The notes beneath the pieces were generated by a model. That model saw nothing but the letters and a program-made list of their open reading frames with translations, did not search any database and was not told where the DNA came from. Positions 35,432 to 43,375 of a stretch of 48,541 bases of DNA are shown here, piece after piece. A program made the position numbers and the translations under genes. Positions within the stretch are counted from its first letter, which is position 1, and each line of letters opens with the position of its first letter. Origin of the DNA: Planctomycetota bacterium (GTDB taxonomy: Bacteria > Planctomycetota > Planctomycetia > Pirellulales > Pirellulaceae); the NCBI GenBank assembly GCA_029259935.1, contig JAJDEH010000002.1, positions 1-48,541 of the forward strand, given 5' to 3'.

Positions 35432-36475
35432 CTGAGACTCCTTCTCAATCCTTGCAGTCTGACTGTTCCTTCAGCCCCACCACCTCAACATCACGGTGGC
35501 ATGTGGGAGATATCGGTGATTGAGCGCGCCGTCTCCACTACGTCGAGCCAGACCGCGCCAATGCGCGCACGGCACACAACCACTCTCAGTCATACGGCCA
35601 GAAAGAACCACGACTCATATTTGTATTCCGCCGGAATGAGATGAAAAAAGATATGGCAGAAAACGTCAAATACACCTGTCCAATCATTGCAAATCGGATA
35701 GTCATCAGCGATACTGCGGGTCGCGCCGCTTGCCTCTCCATTGCGACGTCGATTCAGACATTCGATTTTCTTGTTCTCTTCATCCAAATCGTCCACACGC
35801 AGTGAATTCTAGCTGAGTTTTCGTCACAGATTGGCACGGCGGACTGATCCCTCTCAGGATGTTGGCAGTGGTTTCCCTTGGAAAACCATCGCCAGGGGCG
35901 GACGACGACTCTCAACAATGCAGCTACCGCTTCGTGGTGCGATTTAAGGGAAAGTACCCTGTTTCTTTTCGTTGAACTTATTGAATCTTCCTTACTGAGT
36001 GTTGTTGGGATCGCAGCAATCGCCTTGGTCCTGCCGCGCGAAATCTCTCAGCGGTGGGGACTGAATCCGCCCCAGAGTGTGGGCCCCTCAATTTGGAACG
36101 CGTTGGCCACCCACGCGTCGGTGGTCACGGACGTTCTATCAACTACGATATCCCTTCCGATTCTGATGGTCGCGCATTTCGCCATCAGGCGCGAAGTCCT
36201 TTCTCTTTTCAGATTCCCGGCGACTGAGACTGCTTTCTCTCGAGACACTAATCATCGCGCCGGGGAAGAGCGGGCTGCTTCTAGTATTCTGTCAGGTCTT
36301 AGTTTTCGGGTGGCTGGGGTCGAGCGAAGCGAGCCCCCAGGATTCGCGCTGGGGGCTCACGCTGTTCGACCCCAGCCACCCAGCCGAAGACCAAGCTGCG
36401 ATGGAGTACTAGGCTCGCCAGCTCGAGAGATCGGAAGAACTGAATTCACCGATGTTTCGTTCGGAGGAAATAAAA
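35432..36475. other. About 1 kb divergent region without a confident gene
   Basis: This lies between the porin (minus) and the DUF3302 gene (plus). A plus-strand open frame from a TTG at 35878 to 36483 encodes two hydrophobic stretches (about residues 27-53 and 81-104), but it begins without a clear ribosome site, has codon use unlike its neighbours, and its last third is the palindrome at 36305-36388. It could be a decayed membrane gene. A minus-strand frame at 35590-35796 has no support. The region must hold both promoters. Confidence 0.45.
36305..36388. repeat. Long imperfect palindrome (GGTGGCTGGGGTCGA type)
   Basis: The arm TTCGGGTGGCTGGGGTCGAG...GAGCCCCCAG (36305-36340) is mirrored by CTGGGGGCTCACG...GTTCGACCCCAGCCACC (36349-36380) plus a few more pairing bases, with a loop of about 8 nt (GATTCGCG). 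When translated it gives the stretch VAGVERSEPPG, which I recall as a frequent artefact of such repeats in planctomycete genomes. It lies 96 bp upstream of the DUF3302 gene. Confidence 0.85.
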
Positions 36476-36814
36476 ATGCTTAGCGGCGTGGCCTTATTCT
36501 TCATTGTGTTTCTGATTGTGGTATTTGCCGCCATCATCGTTTTCTTGGGATCACTGCCGGGCAAGATCGCCCACCAGCGCGGCCATCCGTATCCGGAAGC
36601 CGTCAATGTGGCGAGTTGGATAGGTTTGGCCACCGGGGTCTTTTGGCCCGTGGCCCTGATTTGGGCGTTTCTGCCCTTTCCCAATCCGGCGAACGGTGGC
36701 TCGGCCCCAGCTTCGGAACCGGCGGCCGATCTGGCCGACCTTCAAAAGCGGCTGGCGGCCCTCGAAAAGGCCATGAAGGAACTGCAATCGCAGCCCGTGG
36801 AGGACGCCACATGA
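36476..36814 (+). CDS. DUF3302 membrane protein (YiaW-like)
   Basis: 112 aa from the ATG at 36476, with GGAGG 8 nt upstream. TM1 (~2-24, GVALFFIVFLIVVFAAIIVF) is followed by a loop GKIAHQRGHPYPEAVNVASWIG and TM2 (GLATGVFWPVALIWAFL), the DUF3302 pattern of E. coli YiaW (HPhADAIHVAGWxSL in my memory of that family). A short acidic coiled-coil tail (LADLQKRLAALEKAMKELQ) ends it. It overlaps the next gene by ATGA, so the pair is translationally coupled. In E. coli yiaW sits with yiaV, a HlyD-type adaptor, as here. What YiaW does is not established; it is the only candidate for an inner-membrane partner here. Confidence 0.88.
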   Translation: MLSGVALFFIVFLIVVFAAIIVFLGSLPGKIAHQRGHPYPEAVNVASWIGLATGVFWPVALIWAFLPFPNPANGGSAPASEPAADLADLQKRLAALEKAMKELQSQPVEDAT

Positions 36815-37929
36815 TCACCGTCATCACCATTTGTTATATCGGCTGCGTCATTCTTGCATTTCGCGTGGTCAAGATTAAGGCGACTCCGGTTTCCATCGCC
36901 GTGGCAATTCTGATCGGTGTTTTCATACTGGGCGGAATCGTCATTGGTTGGCAGCAGTCGGCACCAATCACCAAGCAGATGATGCTCAGGCGGCCGGTGC
37001 TGCAGGTTGTTCCGGATGTGCGCGAGTTTGTTTCCCAGGTCCATATCAAGCCGAATCAGGTTGTCAAAAAAGGCGAACCGCTGTTTGACGTCTTGCCGGA
37101 CCGATTCCAGGATGCGGTGGACCAGTCGAGTGCCGAACTGGCCGCCGCCAAGTCGTCCGTTTCGCAGCTTGAAGCCTCGGTTGCGGCGGCCGAGGCGGGG
37201 GCCAAGAAGTCCGTGACGGACACGGCCGTCGCCAAAGCGGAACTCGATACCGCTCTGAGAGTACAAAAGGAAAATCCAGCGGCGATCGCGAAACTTAGGC
37301 TGCAAGAGGCACGCGACAGCTACCGGGCCGCTCAAGCAGATGACAAGGTAGCCGACGCGTCGTTGAAGCAGGCCCAATTCTCTCTGGCTGCCGCCAGAAA
37401 TTCAGTCGACGTCGCCCGAGCCGCGCTGAACACCGCGGATTTCAACCTCGATCAATGCACCTACAGATCGCCGGTCGATGGCCAAGTCATGAACTTTCAG
37501 ATCACGGAAGGGACTCCGGCCGCGAGATGGCGTTTTACGTCATCGGGTACCGTGATGGACCTTTCCGACACCACCATACTTGCTGTTTATCCGCAAAACC
37601 TGTTGAAGAATGTGAAAGCGGGCAACGATGTGGAAATCGCATTCAAAAGCAGGCCCGGTCAGATCGCAACCGGCAAAGTCGATGCGGTTGTGAAGTACAC
37701 GGGCGAAGGGCAGTTCATGCCCACCGGATATCTCCCGGAGGCAGCGAGTGTCGGATCTAAAGGATTTCTCGTGGTACGGATTCGGCTCGATGACGAAGAT
37801 CTAGCGAAAAAGTTGCCGCTAGGCGCCGCCGGCGCGACGGCGATTTATACCGACGTCGGCGCACCCTTCCACCTGATCAGCAAGATTACGATTCGGATCA
37901 ACGGCTGGATGAACTACTTGCCAATCTGA
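36811..37929 (+). CDS. HlyD-family adaptor (YiaV-like), copy 1
   Basis: 372 aa from the ATG at 36811 (ATGA overlap with the DUF3302 stop). Two TM helices at the N-terminus (1-20 and 26-47) are followed by a barrel-lipoyl motif (VSQVHIKPNQVVKKGEPLFDVLPDRFQ), a coiled coil rich in Ala/Lys/Glu (~115-210), the second lipoyl half (NLDQCTYRSPVDGQVMN) and beta-barrel (GNDVEIAFKSRPGQIATGKVDAVVKYTGEGQF). Such proteins bridge the inner and outer membranes in tripartite systems. The double TM is typical of the YiaV subgroup. Its paralogue follows 38 bp downstream. Confidence 0.92.
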   Translation: MITVITICYIGCVILAFRVVKIKATPVSIAVAILIGVFILGGIVIGWQQSAPITKQMMLRRPVLQVVPDVREFVSQVHIKPNQVVKKGEPLFDVLPDRFQDAVDQSSAELAAAKSSVSQLEASVAAAEAGAKKSVTDTAVAKAELDTALRVQKENPAAIAKLRLQEARDSYRAAQADDKVADASLKQAQFSLAAARNSVDVARAALNTADFNLDQCTYRSPVDGQVMNFQITEGTPAARWRFTSSGTVMDLSDTTILAVYPQNLLKNVKAGNDVEIAFKSRPGQIATGKVDAVVKYTGEGQFMPTGYLPEAASVGSKGFLVVRIRLDDEDLAKKLPLGAAGATAIYTDVGAPFHLISKITIRINGWMNYLPI

Positions 37930-37967
37930 CTTTTTCAACTGAAACAACTGGATGGAGTTGACCCGGA

Positions 37968-39092
37968 ATGATCACGGTCATCACGCTTTGTTACATCGGC
38001 TGTGTGTTCTTGGCCTTTAAGGTCATCAAGATCAAACCGACTCCGACTTCCATCGCGGTCGCGGTTCTGATCGGGGTGTTCATGCTCGGAGGAATTACCA
38101 TTGGTTGGAAATTCTCCGCGCCGATGACAGGTCAAATGACGGTACACCGGAAGGTCACGCAACTTCTCAGCAACCAAGATTCCAAGGAGCTTATCAAGAA
38201 GGTTTACGTCAAACAGGAACAGCCCGTGAAGAAAGGGGACGCGCTGTACGAAGTCGATACGACGCCCAACCAATACATCGTCGACCAACTGACCGCCCAA
38301 CTGGCCGTGTCGCGGCAACAGATATCGGCGCTGGAGGCCGCGGTCGACGTCGCCGCCGCCAACATCGAAAAGGCGCGAGCCAATCAATCCTATGCCCAGG
38401 CCGAGCGAGATAGCCTGCAACGAACCCAAGAGTTGAATCCCGGCGCGGTCTCCAAAGTCAAAGTAGAAGTGAGCGAGCAATCCTATCAAGGATCCCAGGC
38501 GACGGTGGAACAGGCGCTCGCTTCGCACCAGGCGGCGCAATTCGCGCTGACCAGCGCCAAGGAAGCGATCCAAGCGACGCAGGCCCAGTTGAGTACCGCC
38601 AATCTGAACCTGGAGCAATGTGTCGTTCGAGCTCCGGCTGATGGCTACGTCATGAACTGGCAGGCCATGGAAGGCACCATGACCACGACCGTGTTATCTT
38701 CGGCGCAGGGCACTTTCGTGGACATGTCGGAGACGGTGGTGGGGGCCGTCTTCCCGCAGAACGTGCTGAAGAATGTCGAGCCGGGAAACGAGGTCGAGTT
38801 CGCCTTTAAGAGTTTGCCGGGCCGGATTGCCACGGGCAAGGTTGACGCCGTCCTAGAGTACACCGGCGAGGGACAACTCACCCCAGAGGCGCAGTTGCCG
38901 GTCGCCGCGAATCTCGGCTCAAAAGGGTTCCTGGTCGTCAGGATTCGGCTGGACGACGCGGCGCTGGCCAAGGAACTGCCGCTGGGCGGGGCGGGCACCA
39001 CGGCGATTTACACGAATTCCGGAAAGCCCTTCCACCTGATCAGCAAGATCGCGCTGCGGATGAAAGGCTGGCTGTACTATCTGCCAATTTAG
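37968..39092 (+). CDS. HlyD-family adaptor (YiaV-like), copy 2
   Basis: 374 aa. The first ~45 residues (MITVITLCYIGCVFLAFKVI) nearly repeat those of copy 1, and the whole chain aligns with it: KKVYVKQEQPVKKGDALYEVDT, coiled coil, NLNLEQCVVRAPADGYVMN, GNEVEFAFKSLPGRIATGKVDAVLEYTGEG, and the ending SKIALRMKGWLYYLPI. It clearly arose by tandem duplication, but the coiled-coil part has diverged, so the two may form hetero-oligomers. No pump gene (RND, ABC, MFS) is nearby. It is the last gene of the operon before an inverted repeat at 39097. Confidence 0.92.
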   Translation: MITVITLCYIGCVFLAFKVIKIKPTPTSIAVAVLIGVFMLGGITIGWKFSAPMTGQMTVHRKVTQLLSNQDSKELIKKVYVKQEQPVKKGDALYEVDTTPNQYIVDQLTAQLAVSRQQISALEAAVDVAAANIEKARANQSYAQAERDSLQRTQELNPGAVSKVKVEVSEQSYQGSQATVEQALASHQAAQFALTSAKEAIQATQAQLSTANLNLEQCVVRAPADGYVMNWQAMEGTMTTTVLSSAQGTFVDMSETVVGAVFPQNVLKNVEPGNEVEFAFKSLPGRIATGKVDAVLEYTGEGQLTPEAQLPVAANLGSKGFLVVRIRLDDAALAKELPLGGAGTTAIYTNSGKPFHLISKIALRMKGWLYYLPI

Positions 39093-39096
39093 AGGA

Positions 39097-39192
39097 GTTG
39101 TGGTGCAGGCGTCCCGCCTGCCGGAGTTCACATTTATTAAAGCACTGCAGGTGAGTATTAAGGCACTGCAGGCGAGACGCCTGCACCACAAC
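39097..39192. repeat. Inverted repeat GTTGTGGTGCAGGCG/CGCCTGCACCACAAC
   Basis: The left arm 39097-39121 and the right arm 39168-39192 pair at 24 of 25 positions. A 46-bp centre contains a partial direct repeat (GCACTGCAGG twice). It lies just after the HlyD operon and before the sulfatase cluster. A related element with similar ends is at 48463-48537. It could act as a transcription terminator or be a mobile palindrome. No transposase gene was seen. Between 39193 and 39356 no gene is supported. Confidence 0.85.
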
Positions 39193-39356
39193 ACAAACTA
39201 ACACAAACCCATGAAAGACAAATTGCCTCGGTCAGAAGCTCACTTCCAGCACCACGAGCCACTCACCGAGTGACCGTAATTAGGCAGTCAAGGCCGACTG
39301 CTCAGCCCGCAGCAGAGACGCGCACCTTTGTTTCATTGACGATTTGGAGACCCAAA

Positions 39357-41069
39357 GTGAAATCATTACGGAACCCACTACTACTCACATTGTTATTCGG
39401 CGGAGTGATTGGCTACATCGCCGCGTGCAATAACGCTCAACCAACCATCGAAGCGGACGCAGCACCGCCAGATTCGAAGGAGGGCTCGTCATCGGCCGAG
39501 CCTGATCAGCTTGCTCAAGCATCAACCAATTCCGTCGCAGCGGCAACAGGCAAAAAGCCGAACATCCTTGTCATTTGGGGAGACGACATTGGTGTTAGCA
39601 ACATTAGCGCCTACAGCCGCGGCATGATGGGCTACCAAACGCCCAACATCGATCGTCTCGCGCGGGAAGGCGCAATTTTCACCGACTACTACGGCGAGCA
39701 GAGTTGCACGGCGGGCCGCGCTGCGTTCATCACGGGCCAGGTTCCTTTCCGCACCGGGTTGACCAAAGTTGGCATGCCGGCCGCCAAGCAGGGTCTGAGC
39801 GACAAGGATCCGACCATCGCCGAGTTGCTCAAGAACCACGGTTATGCCACCGCGCAATTTGGTAAGAATCACGTTGGCGACCGCAATGAATATCTGCCAA
39901 CGGTGCACGGTTTCGACGAGTACTCCGGTGTTCTCTACCACCTGAACGCCCTCGAGGAACCGGAGAATGTCGACTACCCGAAAGATCCTGCCTTCCTGGC
40001 AGAATTCGGCCCACGGAATGTGATTAAGACCTGGGCAACGGATAAGGACGACCCAACGGTCGATCCTCGCTGGGGCAGAGTCGGCAAGCAGCGGATTGAA
40101 GACGACGGTGCGTTGGGCAAAAAGCGCATGGAGACTTACGACGAAGAAACTCTGAAGAATTCTCTTGCTTTTATCGACAAGACCGCAAAAACGGACAAGC
40201 CATTCTTCGTCTGGCACAACACCACGCGGATGCATGTCTTCACCCACCTGTCGCCAAAATATCAGGCAATGGTTGCGGAGAAGGGGTTCTACGGGGCGGG
40301 CATGACCGAGGCCGATGATCACACCGGCGTGCTGCTCAAGAAACTCGATGACCTCGGCATCGCCGACAACACCATTGTCATCTATTCGACCGACAACGGT
40401 GCCGAGGTCTTCACCTGGCCTGACGGTGGCGCGACGCCCTTTCGCGGCGAAAAGGCCACGACCTGGGAAGGCGGGTTCCGCGTGCCCTGCGTCGTTCGTT
40501 GGCCCGGCGTGATCAAGCCGGGCACTGTAATCAACGATATCTTCTCGCACCAGGACTGGCTGCCGACTTTCCTGGCTGCGGCCGGCGAGCCCGACATCAA
40601 GGACAAGCTCTTGAAGGGTCACAAGGCGGACGGCAAGGATTTTAAGGTCCACTTGGATGGATACGACCAGACTGCTTTGCTCAAGGGGGAAGGGCCGACT
40701 GCCCGCAAGGAGATCTTCTACATAACCGACGACGGAGACCTGTCCGCGTTCCGGTACAAAAAGTGGAAAGTACTCTTCACACAACAGAAATCAACGGGCA
40801 TGGATGTATGGCGCGAACCCTTCTCTGCGACGCGCATGCCCATACTTGTCGACCTTCGCGCGGATCCGTTCGAACGGGCAATCTCTCGAGGCGACAGTTA
40901 CGAGTATGACAAGTGGGCGGCCGAACGGATGTACGTGTTCGTCCCCGCTCAGGTGGTCGTGGCGCAGTTTCTGGAGACATTCAAGGAGTTCCCGCCACGA
41001 CAGAAGCCGGGAAGCTTCAGTGTCGGTGATGCCCTGGAACATCTGCAGACGGGTTCACAGGGCAAATAG
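39357..41069 (+). CDS. Lipoprotein sulfatase
   Basis: 570 aa from a GTG at 39357, chosen because GGAGA lies 6 nt upstream and the leader MKSLRNPLLLTLLFGGVIGY then matches two other genes here. The lipobox is IAAC (Cys24), followed by a Ser/Ala-rich linker to ~65. Sulfatase motifs: metal Asp76-Asp77 (IWGDDIG), the formylglycine site C117-T-A-G-R (CxAxR), GKNHVGD, TDNGAE, and FRGEKATTWEGGFRVP near the end of the active site. It needs an FGE-type maturase encoded elsewhere. Such enzymes cleave sulfate esters outside the cytoplasm. The substrate is unknown. A terminator hairpin follows at 41084. Confidence 0.93.
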   Translation: MKSLRNPLLLTLLFGGVIGYIAACNNAQPTIEADAAPPDSKEGSSSAEPDQLAQASTNSVAAATGKKPNILVIWGDDIGVSNISAYSRGMMGYQTPNIDRLAREGAIFTDYYGEQSCTAGRAAFITGQVPFRTGLTKVGMPAAKQGLSDKDPTIAELLKNHGYATAQFGKNHVGDRNEYLPTVHGFDEYSGVLYHLNALEEPENVDYPKDPAFLAEFGPRNVIKTWATDKDDPTVDPRWGRVGKQRIEDDGALGKKRMETYDEETLKNSLAFIDKTAKTDKPFFVWHNTTRMHVFTHLSPKYQAMVAEKGFYGAGMTEADDHTGVLLKKLDDLGIADNTIVIYSTDNGAEVFTWPDGGATPFRGEKATTWEGGFRVPCVVRWPGVIKPGTVINDIFSHQDWLPTFLAAAGEPDIKDKLLKGHKADGKDFKVHLDGYDQTALLKGEGPTARKEIFYITDDGDLSAFRYKKWKVLFTQQKSTGMDVWREPFSATRMPILVDLRADPFERAISRGDSYEYDKWAAERMYVFVPAQVVVAQFLETFKEFPPRQKPGSFSVGDALEHLQTGSQGK

Positions 41070-41083
41070 TACGGCGCTTGGAC

Positions 41084-41116
41084 AAGGGGGTCGTCGGGCT
41101 GCGGCCCCCTTTTTTA
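41084..41116 (+). terminator. Rho-independent terminator candidate
   Basis: The stem AAGGGGGTCG pairs with CGGCCCCCTT (one G-T pair) around a loop TCGGGCTG and is followed by a run of T. It sits 15 bp after the sulfatase stop and before the HAD gene, so it could end or attenuate the first transcript of the cluster. Confidence 0.7.
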
Positions 41117-41142
41117 AAGAGAGAATTGAAAAGGAACGAACC

Positions 41143-42162
41143 ATGCGAACGACTCCACCCAAAATCCAATTCCGATTTCGGATATTCGTATTGAGTTTGG
41201 TCGCGTGTTTCGCAGTTTGTATCGCCAGCGTCGTAAACGCCCAGGATCCGCTGTCTTCATGGAATGAGGGTCCGCCGAAGAAAGCGATCCTGGCGTTCGT
41301 TGCCGCGGTGACGGACAAGAACGGCAAGGACTTTGTTCATCCGTCCGAGCGGATCGCCACATTTGACAACGACGGCACGCTATGGGTCGAGCAGCCGATT
41401 TACACACAAGTCGTGTTCATCGTCGACCGGGTGAAAGAACTTGCTCCCCAGCACCCGGAATGGAAGACGACACAGCCCTTCAAGGCACTCTTGGAAGGCG
41501 ACATGAAGACGGTCGCGGCGTCTGGCGAGAAGGGCATCTTGCGAATGGCGATGGCGACGCACGCGGGAATGACTGCCGAAGAATTCACCCACATCGCCAG
41601 CAAATGGTTCAAAACCGCACGGCATCCGAGATTCAAGCGGCTGTATACCGAGTGCGTCTACCAGCCGCAACTCGAACTGCTGAACTACCTGCGCGACAAC
41701 GGTTTCCGAGTGTTCATCGTTTCCGGCGGAGGCATCGAGTTCATGCGGCCATGGACCGCCGAGGTGTACGGAATCCCGCCCGCTCAGGTCGTGGGCTCCA
41801 GCATTGTTACCGAATTCAAGATCAAGGAAGGCAAGCCCGTCCTCGTGCGGCAGCCGAAGATCAACTTCATCGACGACAAGGCCGGTAAACCGGTCGGTAT
41901 CCACCAACACATTGGGCAACGCCCGATCCTTGCCTTCGGCAACTCAGACGGTGACCTCCAGATGATCCAATACACGAAAGCTGGCGAAGGTTTGCGCCTC
42001 GGGCTATTCCTGCACCACACCGATGCGGATCGCGAATACGCCTACGATCGCCAGAGCCACGTTGGCAAGCTTGATAAAGTGCTCGACATGGCGAAGAAGA
42101 ACGATTGGATCATTGTGGATATGAAACGGGATTGGAAACGCGTTTTTCCTTTCGACAGATAG
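41143..42162 (+). CDS. Secreted HAD-superfamily phosphatase
   Basis: 339 aa from the ATG at 41143, with AAAAGGA upstream; the longer frame from 40804 overlaps the sulfatase. A signal peptide (FVLSLVACFAVCIASVVNA, cleavage ANA/NAQ) shows it is exported. HAD motif I is FDNDGTLW (Asp75, Asp77), motif II VSGGG, a Lys-rich segment KIKEGKPVLV serves as motif III, and GNSDGDLQM is motif IV. The cap type resembles phosphoserine-phosphatase-like enzymes. Together with the sulfatases it suggests the removal of phosphate as well as sulfate groups outside the cell. It lacks the lipoprotein leader of its neighbours. Confidence 0.9.
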   Translation: MRTTPPKIQFRFRIFVLSLVACFAVCIASVVNAQDPLSSWNEGPPKKAILAFVAAVTDKNGKDFVHPSERIATFDNDGTLWVEQPIYTQVVFIVDRVKELAPQHPEWKTTQPFKALLEGDMKTVAASGEKGILRMAMATHAGMTAEEFTHIASKWFKTARHPRFKRLYTECVYQPQLELLNYLRDNGFRVFIVSGGGIEFMRPWTAEVYGIPPAQVVGSSIVTEFKIKEGKPVLVRQPKINFIDDKAGKPVGIHQHIGQRPILAFGNSDGDLQMIQYTKAGEGLRLGLFLHHTDADREYAYDRQSHVGKLDKVLDMAKKNDWIIVDMKRDWKRVFPFDR

Positions 42163-42278
42163 ACCAGCCGTTCGAATGGTCACCCTATTGGCTGGAGATG
42201 TTTGCCTAAAGATGCTGGATTTGAATGAGTGAGCGAAATATGGGGCCGAACAGATGCAAACCCATGAAGGAGAGAAAC

Positions 42279-43307
42279 ATGCGAAGTATTAAGTTGTTTT
42301 TGATGTCGATGATCGCCGTTGGCAACGGCCTCCTGGCCGCTCCCGCTTTATTGGCGGATGACGAACCAGTTTTGGTGAATGTCGATAACTACGTGCGCGC
42401 CGAGACGGCGGCTCAGTTCGATCGATTTATTAAGGCGGCCGGCGGCGTGAATCAGTGGAATCACTTGCGCGTACCGACGCCGCTGGATCAGCAGAGCGTG
42501 ATTCGGATGAATCGCGATACCATTTACAGTTTTGCCGTCGTCGATATCAGCCAGGGCGCGACCTTCACGATGCCCGAGTCCGGCGAGCGATATATGTCAG
42601 TTATGGTGGTCAACGAAGATGAGTATATCAACGGCATCTTTCACGAAGGCGGAACCTACAAACTGAGCGTGGACAAATATGACACGCCCCATGTCTTGCT
42701 CGCCGCGCGAACCATGGTCAACCCGGCTGATCCGGCCGATGTTAAAGCGGGCAACGCGTTGCAGGACCAGTTGATAGTCAAAGCCGCTTCGGCGAAGCCC
42801 TATCGTCATCCGAACTACGATCAAGCCAGCTATGAAGCCACTTACAAGGCGTTGCTTGAACTGAGTCAAGGGATTCCCGACACAAGGCACATGTTCGGCA
42901 AGAAGAGCGAAGTGACCGAAACACGTTACCTGATTGGGGCTGCTTTTGGCTGGGGCGGCTTGCCCGTGTACGAAGCGGTTTACCAGACCATCGCCAAGCC
43001 GATCCCGGCGGGAGAGTATCAGCTAACGGTGAAAGACGTTCCCGTGGATGCCTTCTGGTCGATCAGCATCTACAACAAAGACGGCTACTTCGAGAAGAAC
43101 AAATACGACTCGTACAGCATCAACAGCCTGACGGCCAAACCGAACCGCGACGGCTCGTTCACGGTGAATTTTGGTACGCGCAAGAACGACAAGAAAAACT
43201 TCTTGTACGTCATGGACGGCTGGAACTATGTCGTGCGTCTTTATCGTCCGCACCAAGAGATACAAGATGGCCACTGGACCTTTCCCAAACCGAAACCGGT
43301 GAAGTGA
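42279..43307 (+). CDS. Secreted DUF1254/DUF1214 protein
   Basis: 342 aa from the ATG at 42279 (AAGGAGA 5 nt upstream) with a signal peptide (LFLMSMIAVGNGLLAAPALLA). The DUF1254 part (VDNYVRAETAAQFDRFIKAAGG, VIRMNRDTIYSFAVVDISQ) and the DUF1214 part (YQLTVKDVPVDAFWSISIYNKDGYF, FGTRKNDKKNFLYVMDGWNYVVRLYRP) are complete. The activity of the family is unknown; the genes often lie beside sulfatases or HAD enzymes, as here. A carbohydrate-binding or sensing role is a guess. Confidence 0.9.
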   Translation: MRSIKLFLMSMIAVGNGLLAAPALLADDEPVLVNVDNYVRAETAAQFDRFIKAAGGVNQWNHLRVPTPLDQQSVIRMNRDTIYSFAVVDISQGATFTMPESGERYMSVMVVNEDEYINGIFHEGGTYKLSVDKYDTPHVLLAARTMVNPADPADVKAGNALQDQLIVKAASAKPYRHPNYDQASYEATYKALLELSQGIPDTRHMFGKKSEVTETRYLIGAAFGWGGLPVYEAVYQTIAKPIPAGEYQLTVKDVPVDAFWSISIYNKDGYFEKNKYDSYSINSLTAKPNRDGSFTVNFGTRKNDKKNFLYVMDGWNYVVRLYRPHQEIQDGHWTFPKPKPVK

Positions 43308-43375
43308 AGGCCGGCATCGGCTGACCTAATCAACACAACTAATTTGAATCACCTATTTTCGAACGGAGTTCTCCC

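Noticed and set aside
35590..35796. 68-codon minus-strand ORF upstream of the porin
   Set aside because: No ribosome site, no motif, atypical codon use.
39211..39273. 20-codon ORF beginning MKDKLPRSEAH before the sulfatase
   Set aside because: It is short, lacks a ribosome site and has no similarity I can recognise; a leader peptide cannot be excluded.
39522..40784. Minus-strand open frame of ~420 codons opposite the first sulfatase
   Set aside because: The sulfatase has a full set of catalytic motifs; the antisense frame shows none.
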